DNA from: Mesorhizobium intechi
GTDB lineage: Bacteria; Pseudomonadota; Alphaproteobacteria; Rhizobiales; Rhizobiaceae
NCBI RefSeq assembly: GCF_002879535.1
Contig: NZ_PNOT02000060.1
Span: 1 to 45,277 of the forward strand
Direction: 5' to 3'
DNA length: 45,277 nt
The notes under the pieces: model-generated
What the model saw: the letters and a program-made list of their open reading frames with translations, nothing else
Told to the model about the DNA's origin: nothing
Database searches by the model: none
Program-made: the position numbers and the translations under genes
Shown here: piece by piece, positions 27,621-34,572 of the stretch
Layout of the letters: each line of letters starts with the position of its first letter
How positions within the stretch are numbered: the stretch's first letter is position 1

Positions 27621-27640
27621 CAAGAGCCGCGTCCGCTATT

Positions 27641-28360
27641 CTATTCCACGCTGAGCCGATACCCAATACCGCGCACGGTCTGCAGCCAGACAGGATTGGA
27701 GGGATCGCGCTCGATCTTGCGGCGCAGCCGGTTGATCTGCACGTCGATGGTGCGCTCGCCGACCTCTGAATCGTCGCCGACCAGTTCGTGGCGCGGGATG
27801 GTCTCGCCGGCTCGCGCGGCAAAGATCGCCAGGATCTCCTGCTCGCGATCGGTCAGCTTCAGCGCCTCGCCGCCGCGCTTCAGCTCACGCCTGGCGATCT
27901 GGAACGTGTAAGGCCCGAAGACCAGCTGCTCGACCTTGGGCGTGGTCGCCGGCCCGCCGCGGCGCAGGATGTTGTTGATGCGCAGGATCAGCTCGCGCGG
28001 GTCGAAGGGTTTTGGCAGATAGTCGTCGGCGCCGGCCTCGAGCCCTAGGATGCGGCTGTCGGTTTCCGAAAGCGCGGTCAGCATCAGGATCGGCACGTTC
28101 TTTTCGGCGCGCAGCGATTTGGTGAGATCGACGCCGCTTTCGCCGGGCATCATGACATCGAGCACAAGCAGGTCGAAGTCGAGGCCGGCGAGCTTTCGCC
28201 TGGCCTCGCCGGCATTGCCGGCGACGGTGACGCGAAAGCCGTTTTCGGTCAGATACTGCTTGAGAAGATTGCGGATGCGGGTGTCGTCGTCGACCACAAG
28301 CAGATGCGGCGCGTCGTCGTCCGGTGCGGCCGCCTGATCGACCCTCTCAGTGCTCTCCAT
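27641..28360 (-). CDS. petR: OmpR-family response regulator, PetR-like
   Basis: 239-aa two-domain regulator. Receiver domain (about 16-130) with acidic pocket VVDDD (21-25), phosphoacceptor Asp67 in LVLDVMMPG, Thr in MLTALS and Lys in YLPKPFDP. C-terminal winged helix (about 140-238) ends TVRGIGYRLSVE. ATG 28360 is inside the 3' end of the upstream MarR gene (14-nt overlap), implying translational coupling. A MarR gene followed by an OmpR-type regulator resembles petP-petR of Rhodobacter capsulatus, which affect cytochrome bc1 genes; petABC is in this same window, 25 kb away. The assignment to PetR is inferred from order. Confidence 0.88.
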   Translation of the reverse strand: MESTERVDQAAAPDDDAPHLLVVDDDTRIRNLLKQYLTENGFRVTVAGNAGEARRKLAGLDFDLLVLDVMMPGESGVDLTKSLRAEKNVPILMLTALSETDSRILGLEAGADDYLPKPFDPRELILRINNILRRGGPATTPKVEQLVFGPYTFQIARRELKRGGEALKLTDREQEILAIFAARAGETIPRHELVGDDSEVGERTIDVQINRLRRKIERDPSNPVWLQTVRGIGYRLSVE

Positions 28361-28880
28361 GGCTTTTTCCTGACATTTTTGCGGACCCAACGTCGATCTG
28401 AGCTCTCAGTTCTGGATTGACCATCGCTTCGAGGAAGCGTTCCACCAAGGCCCGTTCGGTGGCGCCGGAATCTTCCAATGCAGCACGGATGCGGCGTGAC
28501 TGTGGCCGCGCCAGGGCGAGCGCGAGCGCGCGGCCCTTGGCGGTGGGATAGAGCTCGCGCTGGCGGCGGTCGCGCGGCCCTTGCAATTGCACGACGTGAT
28601 CAGTGTCGATCAGCTGCTTCAGCACGCGCGCCAGGCTCTGTTTGGTGATTTTCAACACGTCGAGCAGTTCGGCGACGGTCAGGCCCGGCCGGCGGTTGAC
28701 GAAATGCAGCACCCTATGGTGGGCACGTCCGAAGCCATAGTCGGCCAGGATCTGATCAGGATCGGAGGTGAAGTCGCGATAGGCAAAGAAGAACAGTTCG
28801 ATGATGGCGAAGTCTATGCCGTCCTCGACTGACATCGCGGTCCTGATCGGCTTTCCGGCGGCTGGGCTTCGATCCGTCAT
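28347..28880 (-). CDS. petP: MarR-family regulator, PetP-like
   Basis: 177-aa MarR/winged-helix protein. The DNA-binding core (about 55-125) contains HHRVLHFVNRRPGLTVAELL, then LKITKQSLARVLKQLIDTDH and the wing GPRDRRQRELYPT. It lacks obvious redox Cys. The start is ATG 28880, preceded by GGAGAA; ATG 28883 is one codon earlier and the open frame to 29069 is unconserved. It is immediately upstream of, and overlaps, the OmpR-type regulator, as petP does petR in Rhodobacter. Autoregulation of the cluster is likely but not shown. Confidence 0.85.
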   Translation of the reverse strand: MTDRSPAAGKPIRTAMSVEDGIDFAIIELFFFAYRDFTSDPDQILADYGFGRAHHRVLHFVNRRPGLTVAELLDVLKITKQSLARVLKQLIDTDHVVQLQGPRDRRQRELYPTAKGRALALALARPQSRRIRAALEDSGATERALVERFLEAMVNPELRAQIDVGSAKMSGKSHGEH

Positions 28881-29141
28881 CATTTCTCCATGGGAACGGG
28901 AGATTATGTCAGTACTATTGACGTAATTTCCCCGCAATGGTAATTTTTGGCAAGCTTTTGGGCGGATTGCGAACGAAAAGGCAAGGCAGGCCGGTTTTTC
29001 CGGAACTTCCTGAGTTTGCCAGGGCGCGATTATCCGCCTACGCTTCGCAACACCGGCCGGCGTTTCCAATCACATGGCGCGGCCTAAAAGAACACGCTAC
29101 GACACCAAGGATATGCGGGCCGCGACCCGCGGGAGGTTACC

Positions 29142-30035
29142 ATGGCATCCGTTCCCTTCGATCAACTGGACGGCTTCATCTGGATGAATGGCGAATTCAT
29201 TGCGTGGGGCGACGCCAAGATACATGTTCTGACGCACGGTCTGCACTATGCCAGCGCGGTCTTCGAGGGCGAGCGCGCCTATGGCGGCGAGATCTTCAAG
29301 CTGAACGAGCACACCGAGCGCCTGCATGAATCGGCCCGCCTGCTCGGCTTCAAGATTCCCTATTCGGTCGCCGAGCTCAACGAGGCCTCGACCACGCTGT
29401 TGAAGAAGCAAGGGTTCCAGGACGCTTATGTCAGGCCGATCGCCTGGCGCGGCAGCGAGCAGATGGGCGTTTCGGCGCAGAACAACCGCATCAACGTCGC
29501 CATCGCCATCTGGCAGTGGCCGAGCTATTTCGATCCGGCGCAGAAGCTGAAGGGCATCCGCCTTGACGTAGCGGAATGGCGCCGGCCCGACCCGCGCACG
29601 GCGCCGTCGAAGTCGAAGGCCGCCGGCCTCTACATGATCTGCACCATGTCCAAGCACGCGGCCGAAGCAAAAGGCTATGCCGATGCCATGATGCTCGACT
29701 GGCGCGGCCAGGTCGCCGAGGCAACCGGCGCCAACATCTTCTTCGTCAAGGACGGCAAGATCCACACGCCCAAACCCGACTGCTTCCTCGACGGCATCAC
29801 CCGCCGCACGGTCATCGGGCTCGCCAGGGATCGTGGCCTGGAGGTAATCGAACGCGCCATCCTGCCGGAAGAACTGGAAGGCTTCGAACAATGCTTCCTG
29901 ACTGGAACGGCGGCGGAAGTAACACCGGTTTCGGAGATTGGCCCTTACCGATTCGAGGTTGGCGAAATCGCCAAGAACCTTATGAATGACTATTCTGCGG
30001 CCGTTCAGCCGAAGCACGCGATCGCCGCAGAATAA
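29142..30035 (+). CDS. ilvE: Branched-chain amino acid aminotransferase
   Basis: 297-aa PLP enzyme of fold class IV that interconverts Leu, Ile and Val with their 2-oxo acids. Seen: DGFIWMNGEFIAWGDAKIHV, THGLHYASAVFEGERAYGG, RPIAWRGSEQMGV, the Schiff-base Lys region SKSKAAGLYM, and the cofactor phosphate block GQVAEATGANIFFVKDGKI. ATG 29142 has GGGAGG 7 nt upstream. The gene stands alone between the MarR cluster (divergent) and a small membrane-protein gene. Confidence 0.95.
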   Translation: MASVPFDQLDGFIWMNGEFIAWGDAKIHVLTHGLHYASAVFEGERAYGGEIFKLNEHTERLHESARLLGFKIPYSVAELNEASTTLLKKQGFQDAYVRPIAWRGSEQMGVSAQNNRINVAIAIWQWPSYFDPAQKLKGIRLDVAEWRRPDPRTAPSKSKAAGLYMICTMSKHAAEAKGYADAMMLDWRGQVAEATGANIFFVKDGKIHTPKPDCFLDGITRRTVIGLARDRGLEVIERAILPEELEGFEQCFLTGTAAEVTPVSEIGPYRFEVGEIAKNLMNDYSAAVQPKHAIAAE

Positions 30036-30062
30036 CGATAGTCACAGCTTTTCGCGCAAGCA

Positions 30063-30088
30063 GGGGCGGTTTTCGGGCCACCCCTTTT
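30063..30088 (+). terminator. Probable terminator of ilvE
   Basis: Stem GGGGCGG / CCACCCC with one internal mismatch, loop TTTTCGGG, then TTTT; begins 28 nt after the ilvE stop. Confidence 0.55.
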
Positions 30089-30180
30089 ATTTCAGCGTTT
30101 CTGCATTTGACTTTCAGTCAATTCGGCGTCTCATGATGGTGTCGGCCCGGGAGGCTGACAGCCATGGAGGGACTAATCAT

Positions 30181-30498
30181 ATGGACATGAACACGCTTCT
30201 TCCGATCATTGTACAGGTGATTACGGGTATCATCGGTGGTCAGGCGGTTGGTGTTGCACTCAAGAACGCGGCGATGGGCCAGCTTCCCAAAATCCTGGGT
30301 GGCGCGATTGGCGGCGTCGGCGGCGCGGCGATCCTCGGCAGCCTGCTTGGCCACGGCGCCGTCGATCCGGCAGCAGCCGCTGCAGCGACGAGCGGTCTTG
30401 GCAGTGCGCTCAACCTTGACAACATCGTCGGCGGCGCCGGCGGCGGCGCGATCCTGACCGGCATCATCGGTGCGGTCATGGGCGCCATGAAGAAGTAA
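30181..30498 (+). CDS. Small glycine/alanine-rich membrane protein
   Basis: 105-aa protein (ATG 30181, GGAGGG about 10 nt upstream). It begins MDMNTLLPIIVQVITGIIGG and has three Gly-rich hydrophobic segments (about 5-30, 42-60 and 82-103) with GxxxG-type spacing (IGGVGGAAILGSLLG, VGGAGGGAILTGIIG). The pattern resembles glycine-zipper or transglycosylase-associated small membrane proteins that are common and uncharacterised in Rhizobiales. It has its own terminator. Function unknown. Confidence 0.75.
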   Translation: MDMNTLLPIIVQVITGIIGGQAVGVALKNAAMGQLPKILGGAIGGVGGAAILGSLLGHGAVDPAAAAAATSGLGSALNLDNIVGGAGGGAILTGIIGAVMGAMKK

Positions 30499-30521
30499 GC
30501 CTGGCGGTCTCAGGTTTGTTC

Positions 30522-30547
30522 AAATGGGCGGCTTCGGCCGCCCATTT
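30522..30547 (+). terminator. Strong hairpin terminator with UUCG loop
   Basis: Perfect 11-bp stem AAATGGGCGGC / GCCGCCCATTT closed by a TTCG tetraloop, 23 nt after the small membrane-protein gene. The A/T ends of the stem allow it to act in both directions. Confidence 0.85.
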
Positions 30548-30670
30548 CTGTTTCCGCAACCACTGACTGCTCGTCTTTCGAAGGTCGCCCCCTTCATTCG
30601 CGCGCCTGAGAGGTTCATCGTTTCACGCGAACGCCGAACCGCTCCGTCTGGCTATTTGGCGCACTCCCAA

Positions 30671-30693
30671 GGGAAAGCGCTACGCGCTTTCCC
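30671..30693. repeat. Perfect 10-bp inverted repeat in intergenic region
   Basis: GGGAAAGCGC-TAC-GCGCTTTCCC, followed by GGGAAAA. It lies in the 213-bp gap before the glyoxalase-II-like gene; no gene or T run is attached. It could be a dispersed repeat or a leader hairpin of the following mRNA. Confidence 0.6.
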
Positions 30694-30760
30694 GGGAAAA
30701 CCGTCTCACACTTTTCCGGCAATTGCTCTACATCACGGCGTGAACATCGAAAGGACGATC

Positions 30761-31399
30761 ATGGGTCAGCTCAATGCCGGCATCGTGCCGGTCACACCGT
30801 TTCAGCAGAACTGCACCATCCTGTTCGACATGGACGACAAGCACGGCGTCGTCGTCGATCCGGGCGGCGACATCGAAAAGGTGATGGCGGTGTTGAAGGA
30901 CAATGCGATCACGGCCGAGGCGATCTGGATCACGCATGGCCATATCGACCATGCCGGCGGCGCCATGGAGCTGAAGGAAGCGCTTGGCCTCGACATCATC
31001 GGCCCCCATGTGGCCGACAGGCCTTTGCTCGACAATCTGGAGAAACAGGGCAGGCTCTACGGCATAGCGGGCTCGCGCAACTGCGTGCCCGACCGGTTCC
31101 TCACCGAAGGCGAGACCGTGTCGTTCGGCGGCCACCAGTTCGAGGTGCTGCATTGCCCCGGCCACGCGCCCGGCCATGTCGTCTACTACAACCGCGCGGC
31201 CAAGTTCGCCCATGTCGGCGATGTGCTGTTCCGCGGCTCGGTCGGCCGCACCGATCTGCCTGGCGGCGACCATGCGACGCTGATCGCCTCGATCAAGAAC
31301 AAGCTTTTGCCGCTCGGCGACGATGTCGGTTTCATCTGCGGCCACGGCCCAGGCGGCCGTTTTGGCGAGGAACGGCGGACCAATCCGTTCCTTGTTTAG
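30761..31399 (+). CDS. Metallo-beta-lactamase-fold hydrolase (glyoxalase II-like, YcbL type)
   Basis: 212-aa MBL-fold hydrolase. The zinc motif is present as THGHIDHAGG, with further ligands in LHCPGHAPGHVVYY, VGDVLFRGSVGRTDLPGGD and FICGHGPGGRFGEER. This set and the short length match the YcbL-like type II glyoxalases, which hydrolyse S-lactoylglutathione or related thioesters. ATG 30761 (MGQLNAGIVPVTPFQQNC) has AAGGA 7 nt upstream; the frame is open to 30524 but starts inside the preceding terminator and is unconserved. Confidence 0.9.
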   Translation: MGQLNAGIVPVTPFQQNCTILFDMDDKHGVVVDPGGDIEKVMAVLKDNAITAEAIWITHGHIDHAGGAMELKEALGLDIIGPHVADRPLLDNLEKQGRLYGIAGSRNCVPDRFLTEGETVSFGGHQFEVLHCPGHAPGHVVYYNRAAKFAHVGDVLFRGSVGRTDLPGGDHATLIASIKNKLLPLGDDVGFICGHGPGGRFGEERRTNPFLV

Positions 31400-31434
31400 G
31401 ACCAGCACCCTCGACACGACGTCGCAGCGACAAA

Positions 31435-31464
31435 CAAAAAAGCGCTGGCCTTGCGATCAGCGCT
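31435..31464 (-). terminator. Terminator of the BA14K gene (possibly bidirectional)
   Basis: Stem AGCGCTG / CAGCGCT; on the minus strand it is followed by six T. It lies between two convergent genes, so it may serve both; on the plus strand the T run is weaker. Confidence 0.72.
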
Positions 31465-31488
31465 CTCTTTGTCCGGGGCAGGGAAGCC

Positions 31489-31932
31489 TCAGTTTGCAGT
31501 GCAGAAATGCTGCTCGCCGTCATTGCCGGTGAAGGTGCCGGTGCGGGAGTTGAAGCTGCGGTAGCGGTCCGAGCAGTATTCGTACCAGTCTCGCGTCCAC
31601 GGCTCGGCATAGCGATCGGCATAGACCACCCGCGGTTCGACATAGTAGCGGCGGACCGGTGCCGGGCGGACCCGCACGTCACGATCGTAGTATCCGTCAT
31701 TGTAGTAACCGTCATCGTAGTAGCGGTTAGCGTCAGGCGGCGGCCGGTCATTGGCCAGCGCGCCACCGATCAGCGCACCAGCGGCGAGGCCAAGCACACC
31801 GGCGGCAATGGCGTCGCCATTGCCGTGGTGGCGGTGATGGCGCCATTCATCGGCATTGGCCGCGGGCAAGGCCACGAGCATGGTGGCCGCCATGGCGGCG
31901 GACAGCACGGCTGTCTTGAAAATTCTGTTCAT
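31489..31932 (-). CDS. BA14K-family secreted protein
   Basis: 147-aa exported protein. A Sec signal (about 1-27, ending PAANADE) is followed by a His-rich segment, a Gly/Ala hydrophobic stretch (LGLAAGALIGGALA) and a Tyr/Arg-rich region. The C-terminal domain (about 110-147) has the BA14K pattern WYEYCSDRYRSFNSRTGTF followed by GEQHFC. BA14K of Brucella abortus is an immunoreactive protein with lectin-like activity; in free-living Rhizobiales the role is unknown. ATG 31932; terminator present downstream. Confidence 0.88.
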   Translation of the reverse strand: MNRIFKTAVLSAAMAATMLVALPAANADEWRHHRHHGNGDAIAAGVLGLAAGALIGGALANDRPPPDANRYYDDGYYNDGYYDRDVRVRPAPVRRYYVEPRVVYADRYAEPWTRDWYEYCSDRYRSFNSRTGTFTGNDGEQHFCTAN

Positions 31933-32120
31933 CTTGGTCTCCTTCGTACCGGACCGTGCAGTTTTGCAGGGGATGCGGTCCGGCTTTACCCAAGACTAAT
32001 ATGCGACCGTGGCTGAACGGAGGCTGAACGGATTTCGACGTGCCGGCTAAGGAGGGCGTCAAAAACCAAGGCTCTGAGCGAACAGGGCAGCCCTGCTGGA
32101 GCCGACGGTCTGAAACCGGC

Positions 32121-32333
32121 TCAGCCGACCGACAGGTTGACGGCCTTCGGTCCCTTGCCGCGCTTGTCCGGCTCGGTGTCGAATGTTACTTTCTGCCCAT
32201 CTTCGAGACCGGGAAGACCCGACGCCTGCACGGCCGAAATATGGACGAAGACATCCTTCGCGCCATCGTCCGGCGTGATGAAGCCGAAGCCTTTGGCATG
32301 GTTGAAGAATTTGACGGTGCCGGTCTGCGGCAT
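32121..32333 (-). CDS. cspA: Cold-shock protein, CspA family (copy 1)
   Basis: 70-aa OB-fold single-stranded nucleic acid binding protein. RNP1 is KGFGFI and RNP2 is VFVHI. ATG 32333 is preceded by AAAGGAG; the frame extends seven codons upstream without conservation. It differs from the second copy mainly in the loop [14 protein letters not shown] and the end AVNLSVG. It acts as an RNA chaperone at low temperature or during growth transitions. Its promoter and 5' leader resemble those of the second copy. Confidence 0.95.
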   Translation of the reverse strand: MPQTGTVKFFNHAKGFGFITPDDGAKDVFVHISAVQASGLPGLEDGQKVTFDTEPDKRGKGPKAVNLSVG

Positions 32334-32364
32334 GGGAAGCTCCTTTGATCCCATAAACTCCAGT

Positions 32365-32386
32365 CTCGGGCCGGCAAATGCCCGAG
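32365..32386 (-). promoter_or_regulatory. 5' leader element of csp copy 1, shared with copy 2
   Basis: CTCGGGC (32365-32371) pairs with GCCCGAG (32380-32386) around an 8-nt loop. The 12-mer GCAAATGCCCGA (32374-32385, plus-strand reading) is identical to one in the copy-2 leader. It would lie at the very start of the transcript predicted from the adjacent promoter. Confidence 0.6.
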
Positions 32387-32392
32387 AGGAAA

Positions 32393-32421
32393 TTTGTCCT
32401 TTATTTTAGCGTCATCGGCAA
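32393..32421 (-). promoter_or_regulatory. Probable promoter of csp copy 1
   Basis: On the minus strand TTGCCG (32421-32416), 17-bp spacer, GACAAA (32398-32393). The layout and flanking bases match those before csp copy 2 (TTGCAA-N17-GATAAA). The predicted leader is about 53 nt. Confidence 0.5.
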
Positions 32422-32439
32422 GAGAAAGTTTTGCGGGCA

Positions 32440-32455
32440 CTTAAGGCGCCTTAAG
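32440..32455. promoter_or_regulatory. Perfect 16-bp palindrome upstream of csp copy 1
   Basis: CTTAAGGCGCCTTAAG is fully self-complementary and lies 18 bp upstream of the predicted -35 of csp copy 1. It is a candidate binding site for a dimeric regulator. Confidence 0.5.
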
Positions 32456-32535
32456 CACTTGTTGTGATGCATGTCGTTCACCCGGAGCCGGATCCACTTC
32501 CGGGCTGCATGCATTTATGCTGCGCACGGACATGA

Positions 32536-32567
32536 AAAAGGCGCGGCGAAAAATCGCCGCGCCTTTT
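32536..32567 (-). terminator. Terminator of csp copy 2
   Basis: Perfect 14-bp stem AAAAGGCGCGGCGA / TCGCCGCGCCTTTT with an AAAA loop; on the minus strand it ends in a run of five T. It separates the two csp genes, so each is transcribed on its own. Confidence 0.88.
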
Positions 32568-32650
32568 CAAAAATCTGTCTGCTCGCCCACAGGCTGGGCG
32601 AGCTTCGAAACCTCGTTCGCCCGCGGTCAGGGACGCGCGGCGGCGATGCT

Positions 32651-32863
32651 TCAGGCAGCGCGGAGGTTGACCGCCTTCGGGCCCTTGCCCATGCGGTCCG
32701 GCTCGACGTCGAAGGTGACCTTCTGGCCGTCGACGAGCGTGCGCAGGCCCGATGCCTCGATCGCGGAAATATGGACGAACACGTCCTTGGCGCCGCCGTC
32801 GGGCGTGATGAAACCGAAGCCTTTGGTCGCATTGAAGAATTTAACGGTGCCGGTCTGGGCCAT
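32651..32863 (-). CDS. cspA: Cold-shock protein, CspA family (copy 2)
   Basis: 70-aa cold-shock protein with RNP1 KGFGFI and RNP2 VFVHI; about 80 percent of residues agree with copy 1 by eye, so the two are tandem paralogues. It ends [13 protein letters not shown] 32863 is preceded by GAAGGAG. A leader of about 200 nt is predicted from the promoter at 33072-33100, a length typical of cold-inducible csp mRNAs; the leader of copy 1 is much shorter. Confidence 0.95.
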   Translation of the reverse strand: MAQTGTVKFFNATKGFGFITPDGGAKDVFVHISAIEASGLRTLVDGQKVTFDVEPDRMGKGPKAVNLRAA

Positions 32864-33045
32864 TGGGGAAACTCCTTCACCCGTTCAGTCTTTGTTGGTC
32901 CTGCCCGCCACCTGGCGTCGAGGGCAGTTCCCGGTGGTTGCTTTCGGCAGTCATGCATTGGCGCATGGTCAAACCCCCCGCCGAAAAACGGGGCCGTCAG
33001 AGATTCACAGTATCGGGGAAAGGTCGTCCAAAACGTTCCGCTCTC

Positions 33046-33063
33046 CGGGTCGCAAATGCCCGA
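33046..33063 (-). promoter_or_regulatory. 5' leader element of csp copy 2, shared with copy 1
   Basis: The 12-mer GCAAATGCCCGA (33052-33063, plus reading) is identical to that of copy 1, with a CGGG (33046-33049) able to pair with its CCCG. It would begin 2-3 nt from the transcription start predicted for copy 2. Confidence 0.55.
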
Positions 33064-33071
33064 ACACGGAA

Positions 33072-33100
33072 TTTATCGCACGGAAACGTGAAGGTTGCAA
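33072..33100 (-). promoter_or_regulatory. Probable promoter of csp copy 2
   Basis: On the minus strand TTGCAA (33100-33095), exact 17-bp spacer, GATAAA (33077-33072). The predicted start is near 33065, giving a leader of about 200 nt. Confidence 0.55.
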
Positions 33101-33355
33101 GATAGCGCCGCGGGCCGCCATACTGAGCGCATCCCGACGCAAGAATCGACCGATCTGAGCGTCGACAGGCCGCAAATAGGCCTCGTTGCCGGGCCGGTCA
33201 TTGACCCACAGAGAGGGTCGCGCATGGGCCAGTGTTGCCATGGCCGCAATCGCCGTTTCCGCCCCCCGGCGAACGCGGTTGCATCCGACAGGGTTGCATT
33301 TGACAGGGGAATGGCGAGGATCGCGATCGGGGATGGGAGCGAGGGAGAAATCAGC

Positions 33356-33772
33356 ATGAAATTCGTGGCGTCGGTGTTTTCGCGGCAAGGGTTTGCCGTC
33401 CTGTTCCTGTCGGCGCTTCTGGCCGCGTGCACCGTGGTCGTCGACGATGGGCCAGGACCACGGCCGCGGCCGCCGCGTCCCGAACCGGAATTCTGCACCA
33501 GGCAATACGAGCCGGTCTGCGCCCGGCGCGGCGGCGACCGCCAGACCTTCGCCAATGCCTGCCTTGCCGACCGCGCCGGCTACCGCATCGTGCGCGACGG
33601 CCCCTGCCGCGGCGACGGCGGCGATGGGGGTGGTGGTGGCGAGGAGCAGACGTTCTGCACCCGCGAATACGCGCCCGTCTGCGCCCGCCGCCACGGCGAG
33701 ATGCGCAGCTTCCCCAACGCCTGCGAAGCCCGCGCCGCGGACTACCGCATCGTCGGCGATGGACCGTGCTGA
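33356..33772 (+). CDS. Lipoprotein with two Kazal-like protease-inhibitor domains
   Basis: 138-aa protein. The lipoprotein signal ends LLAAC (Cys25). After a Pro/Arg linker come two similar domains: Kazal-like 1 with Cys47, 55, 69 and 84 (CTRQYEPVCARRGGDRQTF, NACLADRAGYRIV, DGPC) and Kazal-like 2 with Cys101, 109, 123 and 138 (CTREYAPVCARRHGEMRSF, NACEARAADYRIV, DGPC). They are separated by a Gly/Asp linker. Each has four Cys, where classical Kazal domains have six. ATG 33356 has GGGAGA about 8 nt upstream. It would be an envelope-anchored serine-protease inhibitor; the target is unknown. The 490 bp before it hold the csp copy-2 leader and promoter, and nothing else recognised. Confidence 0.87.
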   Translation: MKFVASVFSRQGFAVLFLSALLAACTVVVDDGPGPRPRPPRPEPEFCTRQYEPVCARRGGDRQTFANACLADRAGYRIVRDGPCRGDGGDGGGGGEEQTFCTREYAPVCARRHGEMRSFPNACEARAADYRIVGDGPC

Positions 33773-33779
33773 GAACGTC

Positions 33780-34397
33780 CTAGCTGTCGACGCCAGTATA
33801 GGCTTTGCCTTTCAGCAGGGCTGCCAGGTGGACAGCATTTGACGCGGCCATCTCGATCATGCCGGCGACCTTTTCGGGGGTCTTCGGCAGATCGACATAA
33901 TTGACGTCGCCCATCGCCTCGCCCACCCAATAGACGCCGCCATTGGCCGGAATGGTGAAGCCGACATCGTTGAGCGCCTGGAAGCACTCGGCATGGCAAT
34001 GGTGGGCACCATCTTCGTTGCCGACGATCGCCACCAGCGCCACCTTGCCGGCGGCCGGCATGCGGCCCTTGCCGTCGGTTTCCTCGAGAAAGGCATCCAT
34101 GCGTTCCATAACGCGCTTGGCGACGCTGGAGGGTTGTCCCATCCAGATCGGCAGACCGAGTATGAAGATGTCGGCCGCGATAATCTTCTTACGCAGACTG
34201 GGCCAGTCGTCGCCTTTGCCCATGTCGGAGATCACTCCGGGCTTGATGTCATGATCGAGGGCGCGCACGACCTCCCCCTTCACGCCATGCGGTTCGAGCG
34301 CCGAGAGCAGGTCGGCGATGATCCTGTCGGTGGAAGATTTTTCCTTGTCGCTGGATGCTTTCAGCGAGCAGTTGATGGCAAAGGCGGTGAGGGACAT
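33780..34397 (-). CDS. Flavodoxin-like NAD(P)H-dependent FMN reductase family protein
   Basis: 205-aa flavodoxin-fold protein. Start MSLTAFAINCSLKASSDKEK at ATG 34397, with GGAG 8 nt upstream; the frame extends to 34634 without conservation. Seen: an FMN-phosphate loop NCSLKASSDKEKSST, the ADIFILGLPIWMGQPSS block and VALVAIVGNEDGAHHC. This is the arrangement of the NADPH-dependent FMN reductase / flavodoxin family; likely roles are quinone or metal reduction. It is divergent from the TPR-sulfotransferase gene and converges with the Kazal gene only 7 bp away. Confidence 0.85.
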   Translation of the reverse strand: MSLTAFAINCSLKASSDKEKSSTDRIIADLLSALEPHGVKGEVVRALDHDIKPGVISDMGKGDDWPSLRKKIIAADIFILGLPIWMGQPSSVAKRVMERMDAFLEETDGKGRMPAAGKVALVAIVGNEDGAHHCHAECFQALNDVGFTIPANGGVYWVGEAMGDVNYVDLPKTPEKVAGMIEMAASNAVHLAALLKGKAYTGVDS

Positions 34398-34572
34398 TCG
34401 GCGGCTCCTGCATATGGCTGCAGGCTCAACGTCGGGGGGCGCTTGCGGTTGCTCAGGAATGATAGTCAGGTTGCGTAGGATGGATAAGCGCCATCGGCGG
34501 TCCGGCATGGAGCAGGCTGCCGTGATCTGATCGCTCAAGGCATCCCGAAAGCGCTCGGAACCTAGCGAAGGC

